In this document: positions 58,213 to 64,000 of the stretch, piece by piece
Position numbering within the stretch: the stretch's first letter is position 1
How the letters are laid out: each line of letters begins with the position of its first letter
From: Tretioscincus oriximinensis
Taxonomy: Eukaryota > Chordata > Lepidosauria > Squamata > Gymnophthalmidae
DNA length: 64,000 nucleotides
Assembly (NCBI GenBank): GCA_022410635.1
Contig: JAJVDF010000428.1
Coordinates: 884,380 to 948,379 of the forward strand
Direction: 5' to 3'
Notes under the pieces: model-generated
Seen by the model: only the letters and a program-made list of their open reading frames with translations
What the model was told of the DNA's origin: nothing
Database searches by the model: none
Made by a program: the position numbers and the translations under genes

Positions 58213-58381
58213 GTAAGCAAAAAAAACCACCTTCTGGATATGTTAGTTTGTGATATAAGCAATTATACTGAAGGCCTATATAGCAACATTGTTTTAGGAC
58301 ACACACACCTGATAAAATAAAACATTCTGTTAATGTACAGATTCTATTGTTTGCTGTATTTAGTCCTCTTTCTCGACTCAG
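58213..58381. other. PROS1: PROS1 intron 9 (169 bp)
   Basis: A short intron from GTAAGC to 'tcgactcag'. Confidence 0.95.
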
Positions 58382-58571
58382 ATTTTCTGCAGAATTTGAC
58401 TTCCGGACTTATGACAGTGAAGGAGTTTTATTATATGCTGAAACCCCTGATAACACAGCATGGTTTTTACTTGCACTGCGTGATGGAAAGATTGAAATTC
58501 AGTTCAAAAATGAATTTGGAACTAAAGTTACAAGTGGGGGCAAAGCCATTAATGATGGTTTGTGGCACATG
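58382..58571 (+). CDS. PROS1: Protein S exon 10 (laminin-G 1 core)
   Basis: A 190-bp exon, the human length. It encodes FSAEFDFRTYDSEGVLLYAE and continues through WFLLALRDGKIEIQFKNEFG to AINDGLWHM. FSAEFDFRTYDSEG is identical to human as I recall it. It ends in phase 0 at a GTAAGA donor. Confidence 0.97.
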
Positions 58572-58779
58572 GTAAGATTTTTTTTTAGTTGGTTAGAAAT
58601 ATGAAAAATTCATGGTCTAAAGGGATAGGAGTTTATTTATAATTACTGTAGAACTGTTCTGATACGTAAATTTTACTGGAAGTAAAAATGCAGCCTTGAA
58701 CTTTTGAATCTCTCTTTTGTATTTACTTGTATCCATCAATAGGGTTCAGATAGAAAACTGAAACCCTTCCTGGAATTAA

Positions 58780-60070
58780 ATTATCTAATTACAGTGACAC
58801 ATGCTCTTGTTCCCACCAAGTTGGATCATTGTAATGCACTCTTTATGGCATGCAAAAATTGACACTGCACCATTCCAATCTATTTATTTAATTTGGATTT
58901 ATATGCCGGCCCTTTCCAGAGACCCAGGGTGGCTTACAACATATATAAAACAATGGCAAAAATATCCTGAATCCAAATTTTAAAAGCCCCAATGCTAAAA
59001 GCCCACTCCCTTGGTCATCCATCCAATACATAGCTTCTTCCAGGATTGCTGGCAAAGATAGGTTTTAAGGGATTTCCAAAAGGTCATAAGTGTAGGGGTG
59101 ACAGAGAAAGCTCTTCTTCTAGGACCCGCCAGCTACATAAGAACATAAGAACATAAGAAGAGCCATACTGGATCAGGCCACAGCCCATCGAGTCCAGCAT
59201 TCTGTGTCACACAGAGGCCCACCAGATGCACCTGGGCAGTCCGAACAGAGGAAAGCAAAATATGCTGCTCCTGTTCATGACTCCCTGCAAATGGTATTTC
59301 AAGAGTCCTGCCTGTTGCTCCATCCCGGAGGCGACATCCAGACAACTGACACTGTTCGGCTGATGGGACCTGGAGAAGGCCAAGTCTGTGTGACCTGACT
59401 GGGCGCTGGGACATATAAGGCAGAAGATGGTCCCGTAGGTATCCTGGTCCTAAGCCATAAAGGGCTTAGAGACCAATTGACAGCCAATGCAGGGCACGGA
59501 GTGTTGGAGACATGTGGGCATAATGAGGCAGACCCACTATAGCTCACGCAGCTGCATTTTGGACTACCTACAGTCTCCAGACGCTCTTCAAAGGTAATCC
59601 CATGTAGAGAGCATTGCAGTAGTCGATCCTCAAGGTGATGANGGCAGGAGCGACTGTGAGTATAGACTCCCTATCCACATAAGGTCGCAACTAGTGCACT
59701 AGGTGAACCTGTGCAAACGCCCCCCTATGGGGGGAAGCAGGTGCTAGAATTGACATTTGCCCTGGGAGATACAGAACCTAGTTGAAAATCTGCCCCTTGA
59801 AGATGTTTTGGAAGCTGGAAGTTGTGCAGAATTTTGCAGCTAGATTGNTTACAGGTGTTGCTTGTTGAGCTAAGATCATTCCAGTCTGCAGAGTCTTATG
59901 CTAGCTGTTGATTTGCTTCCAGGCCAAATTCAAGGTGTTGACTTTAACTTTTAAGACTTAGGTCTTAAAAAGAGTGCTTGAAGAAGTGCCTTCTCTTATA
60001 TATATAGATGCCCATCATCTAAGATCTTTACATCTGGTAACCCCATCCCTTTTAGTGGTTTAAGTTGTGT
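58780..60070 (+). repeat. Nested repeats: family B containing A containing CR1
   Basis: Family B sequence at 58780-58870 ('ttggatcattgtaatgcact') resumes at about 59756-60070 ('ttttggaagctggaagttgt', 'aaattcaaggtgttgacttt'). Between them lies a long family A copy (58880-59137 and 59345-59755), itself split by a CR1 3' fragment at 59138-59344. All are non-coding in their present state and lie in PROS1 intron 10. Confidence 0.6.
59138..59344 (-). mobile_element. CR1 LINE 3' end fragment
   Basis: About 207 bases of CR1 3' UTR, with three units of the terminal 'cataagaa' repeat, inserted in a family A repeat. It is close to the copies at 22699 and 47684. Confidence 0.85.
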
Positions 60071-60538
60071 TATGGTATTTTCCATGGTGGCTTCTACCCC
60101 AGGCCTCTAAATGCTAGTACTATGTGTTTTTACTTTCTGTATCTACCAGCCAATACTATTTACCTTAATGTACAGAGCACACATGTGTACCTGTGCAATT
60201 GTGTATACAGCCCTTGAAAGTATAGCAAATCCACAAAATGATCTCTTGACCAGGAAAGATTTGGGGAAGGTCAGAGTTGGGAATCTCTTGGAGGATAAAA
60301 AGTAGAAATGTTGTCACATTTAATAATCTTTCCTTTTTCTACTTAACAATGTTTTGTGTGACCACTTTTCTGTATCTGTAGCTATTGCCACATAAATCCT
60401 GGGTACAGAGTATTTTTTTNAAAAAGTCTGCTTTTAATTTATTCTAAAATAGACATTTTTTACTCACAAATCACCGTAGTTAGGTTCAGCCAACTTACTT
60501 TAACGTTCATAGTTATGCTAATGTCAATTTCATTTTAG

Positions 60539-60706
60539 ATTTCTGTGGAAGAATTAGAGTACAGCATTAGTGTAAAAATAGCAAAAGAAGCTGTAATGAA
60601 CATTAATAGTCCAAGAAATCTGTTTAAGCCATCCAGTGGATTCCTGGAGACAAAGGTGTATATTGCTGGACTGCCTCGGAAAGTGGAGAATGCTCTCATT
60701 CGGCCG
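60539..60706 (+). CDS. PROS1: Protein S exon 11 (laminin-G 1, last exon visible)
   Basis: A 168-bp exon, the human length. It encodes ISVEELEYSISVKIAKEAVM and continues to YIAGLPRKVENALIRP. It ends in phase 0 at a GTAAAG donor. Exons 12-15 (the rest of laminin-G 1 and all of laminin-G 2) were looked for up to 64000 and not found. They should lie to the right. The eleven exons sum to 1323 bases, 441 codons without a stop. Confidence 0.96.
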
Positions 60707-62200
60707 GTAAAGTTTTTTCAGTGTTAAATGTAGAATGTAAAGAATTGTGTCCTGTCCTGTATATTCATCAGAATTAATGCATTTTTTAATTCAAAACCAT
60801 AATTGAGAACTATTGTTTCTAAGAAATTTAAAGGGTTTGCAAAATTTTAATAGAGGTTATATATTTAATTATATGCTTTGTGAAACAAGATGTACTGGTA
60901 CCATGCTTAATTTGAATACTGCTGCACAGATACCCTTTTCAAGTGTCAGATAATTTGATATGGAATATAAAAATTATATATGTCATTGATATGGAAGATA
61001 CATTGCACTGATTTAAAATAGGTTAAAACTGGAGTGGTAGCATCTATCTTTATATATATTTACTATTAGAAGCAGATGGGATCACTCCATAAAAAAGGAA
61101 GCTGTTTTCCTATTGCCAGTGCTGAAATAAGATTTTGTTTCCATTTGAAACAATTATTTTGTATGTAGAATCTGAATTTATAAGGCAGGACATTCCATGC
61201 ATCAGATCAAGCAGAGGAACAGGGATCTTAGTAAATGTTGAGGAACCATGATTGCACACTGTATATATACCTAAAAGTCACTNATCTACTGCAGGCATCA
61301 GTAAATCTTGTTTGTTTTGTAATCAAACGCTATCTAGGATGAGAAAAACAAAGTATTTTCTTATTAAAATAATATTTACATATAAAATACCTCCAGGCAC
61401 TAGTTGAGGAGACCGTCCTCTGCTTGATTTTACTCCATCACAAATAAAACAACTGGAAAAAAAGAAAATTGAAAATGTGTGTGGGAAGGGGAATCTGCCT
61501 CTTTGTTAAGGCAAAAAATAGTTCCACTCCTTTGGGATTGTAGTGGGAAGATTGGTGTAAGGCTACTAAACATGTAAGAAGCAAATCTGTTCATATTGAG
61601 AATGTACATTTCTTTCTCAAAGTGTGATGGATTTCAAGCAGCCTCCACCAATACTGCCTTCTTTCAGCTGTGTGTATTCATGGCTGTTTCATTCAGTGCT
61701 ATATCAGAGTGGCATGGCAGTTCCAGAATAATAGAGAAAGGTGTCTCTATCTCATCTCTGCTATAGTTCTTTTTTGTCTCTTCTGACAAGCAAAGTGTGT
61801 GATATTTCCCAATCTTTGCAGTAGTTTGAGACTACAGTGTGTAGTGTTTAATTCATAGTCAGCTATAAGAATAAGTCATCTAGTCACCAAGAGTCTGATT
61901 TAAGCATTACAGATATTTACTATATAGATATTCCAACAGTTGTCAGAGTTCTGATCACAGACATGATTTTTAAACCATCTTATGAAGAACTGGACAAAAT
62001 TAGGGTGGCGGAATCAGTTTAAAACCAGTTTTTCAGAACATAAGATGGTTTAAAAGATGGGTATGACTAGGNCCTAGCTTTCCTTAATAGAATTTACTCT
62101 CTGTAATGTGCATGCAGGATTATAGCTTCAGAAGTAAAAATGCAGTATAATCATGAAGATGCTTACTCAGAAAGTAAGGCCCATTGTGTTGTTAAAGAGA
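60707..62200. other. PROS1: PROS1 intron 11, nothing recognised
   Basis: AT-rich intron. No exon 12 candidate was seen. Confidence 0.6.
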
Positions 62201-62349
62201 ATTGAGGTTAAGATTAAAGATTTAATTTGTAAGGAACTCTAGCAAATTTGGCCTTAGAATCAACTCACTTAAGCTCACTTTGTTTAGGCTTAAACTGACA
62301 TCCCTCTTGGAGCTCATTGGCATTTCTAATCTGCATTGTCTTTTATGGT

Positions 62350-62720
62350 ATACAGTAATTTTCTTCTCCAGTGTATTCTGTCTGTTACCCATTGTAATGA
62401 AATCACTTAAATAGCGCAAGGCTCCTTTAAATTTTTTGAGCCTAGAAGTTGAGTCTTGGGGGCAGGGCTTGGAATATAAAAAGGGGAGGTGCAAGTGAGA
62501 GAGGGCNGATTGATAGAGAGTTAATTGGTTACTGTGAGAGGTTGTTTGAGCGTGTGGCCAAACAAATGAAATAAAACTGGTTCTCTGTCAGGAGTGTGAA
62601 AATAAATAAACACCAAAGAGAAATACTGAACTGCTGGGGTAGTAGGGAGAGAAAAGGGAGAGCTGGGGGAGACTTTAAATGTAGGCAAGCAGAGAGGGAA
62701 TCTATTGCCAAAGACATTGT
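62350..62720 (+). mobile_element. LTR-like sequence (tentative)
   Basis: Contains a TATA-type motif 'gaatataaaaagggga', then AATAAAAC about 100 bases on and further AATAAA motifs, an arrangement resembling an LTR. I could not find paired TG...CA ends or a target duplication, so this is a weak call. Confidence 0.25.
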
Positions 62721-63149
62721 AAATTGCCANTACCTTTTGCTCTAACCCAGTGTTGTTAATTTATATCGTTGGTTTTCTTTCAGTTTGAGTGTCACCTGTT
62801 ACTGTGTTTTAAAACAGATAAGTCTTTATTATTTAGAATAACAGAGTAAAGGGGCTCATTCTGGTTTCATTTTCACTACTTAATTTTNGTTTCTTCCTGA
62901 GGAGAGTGGTGGCAGTCTACCTGAAGTTTTAAACCTTAATTACAAAGCTATTTTATTTATCCTTCCTATCTTACAGATCTACACACATATAAACATATAA
63001 AATCTGAGTGCCTTGTATATATTAAAAGACCATCTACCAATATTAATGATAAAGCGGGGGACTGTGTTCCAAAACCAAACAGAATAAATAAAAATATAAG
63101 CAGAACTCCCAGTTTATATTCTTAATCCTTGAATGTGCATTGGCATTTA

Positions 63150-63890
63150 TACATTTGATATAAAATATACAAAGATTGGTCCCTGAAATCTCCGGAGAGG
63201 CCTGGGTGGAAAATTTTGAAAATCCTTGGAAATTCCCCTACTCAGAAGGTAAACAAGAGAGGCAAATCTCTCTTCCTGTCCTGAGGGCATATCCCATTCA
63301 AGGGATCCTCCAAGTCTTAAGGGCTTAATCACACCTATTGTGGCGAAAGGGCAAACCATTGTGTTCTTAGCCATGGAGAAGGCTAAAGCCATTTAGCCTA
63401 TTAGTGGCAGCAAGGAAGTCCATTAAAGCTCTGTTCCTGAGGAGTGAGTCACAGTTTCCCAGGTCCTGGAAGGTAATAGTCTTGTCATGGGTCAAGTAAG
63501 GGTCAATCTTGTATTTTGCTACCTTCCCATATTTGGCATTTCCTGACACAGGCTGCACCTCCTTTGGGAGGAGAGAACGCGTCACACAGGTGTCATCACC
63601 TGGGCACACCTCCGGTCCGCCCTAAACCACACCTTTGTACAACCCCTTCTGACATCACTAATTTGATCCACGCCTTCTGTTTCTGAAGTCAATAAAAACC
63701 TCTGCAAGAGGGTGTTCTGGAGTTTCTCATTACCCATGAGCCTCCTGGATTGCCTCTCAACCTAAGTCTATGGCCTCTGTATGAATTACTTTATACGTGT
63801 CTGTATACTGTAGATCCAGCTGCCTTAGACAAGCTAAGGAGCCTAATAACGTGGTAAGCGAACCCCCGTTAGTAAATCACTGTAATTTTA
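63150..63890 (+). mobile_element. LTR-like sequence near the right edge (tentative)
   Basis: A G+C-richer block whose end reads 'gtcaataaaaacctctgcaa' followed by about 170 bases resembling R-U5 of a retroviral-type LTR. Minus-strand open frames inside (63147-63609) have no domain and are probably fortuitous. Boundaries are unproven and no internal viral genes are seen. Confidence 0.35.
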
Positions 63891-64000
63891 TTGTTTTGAT
63901 AGTTATATACATTAATTGACTTACAAACAAATATTCATTATTTTATTTAATTTAAGACTGTCCACATCTTTTACTTGAAAGACCCATAACAATGAAAAGA

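Noticed and set aside
1..64000. CRISPR arrays, operons, riboswitches or other prokaryotic systems
   Set aside because: The sequence is clearly vertebrate genomic DNA with spliced genes. No regularly spaced repeats of CRISPR type were seen.

Overview
The window is vertebrate nuclear DNA, most likely from a squamate reptile (lizard or snake). The evidence is long introns with GT-AG junctions, CpG-rich promoter patches, many CR1-type LINE copies with the reptile 3' end, tRNA-headed SINEs and small inverted-repeat elements. It matches a conserved amniote gene neighbourhood (human 3q11.2): STX19 lies inside ARL13B, and PROS1 is divergent from ARL13B. Single N bases are scattered throughout, and there is one large assembly gap (11933-12882).

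Left part (1-26637). ARL13B, the ciliary small GTPase, runs on the minus strand. Only its first three coding exons are visible: 26637-26579, 25178-25108 and 22483-22234. Exon 4 onward was not found and probably lies left of the window. STX19, an intact single-exon syntaxin gene of 293 codons, sits at 5627-6508 on the plus strand inside this ARL13B intron, as in mammals. The rest of the interval is intron carrying CR1, SINEs, hAT-like MITEs, a solo LTR with exact target duplications and a fold-back insertion.

Middle (26.6-36.4 kb). A CpG-rich patch at 27.1-27.5 kb probably drives ARL13B. A second, at 29.9-30.4 kb, carries a perfect-consensus RFX X-box and CCAAT motifs, followed on the minus strand by an open, protein-like exon candidate (30083-29793) that I do not recognise. 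The X-box hints at a cilium-related gene. A composite CR1 (31.8-34.6 kb) with tandem 5' monomers, the start of ORF1 and a decayed reverse transcriptase separates this from PROS1.

Right part (36368-64000). PROS1 (vitamin K-dependent protein S) runs on the plus strand. Eleven coding exons (36368-60706) give 441 in-frame codons: signal peptide, propeptide, Gla domain, thrombin-sensitive loop, four EGF domains and most of the first laminin-G/SHBG domain. Exon lengths equal those I recall for human PROS1 except exon 1 (three bases longer), exon 4 (six shorter) and exon 9 (three longer). The remaining C-terminal exons are beyond the right edge. Introns hold CR1 copies, SINEs, nested repeats and LTR-like sequence near the right end.

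The three recognised genes do not form a pathway. ARL13B and STX19 act in ciliary and membrane trafficking, while PROS1 is a secreted anticoagulant cofactor. They are linked by conserved synteny only.
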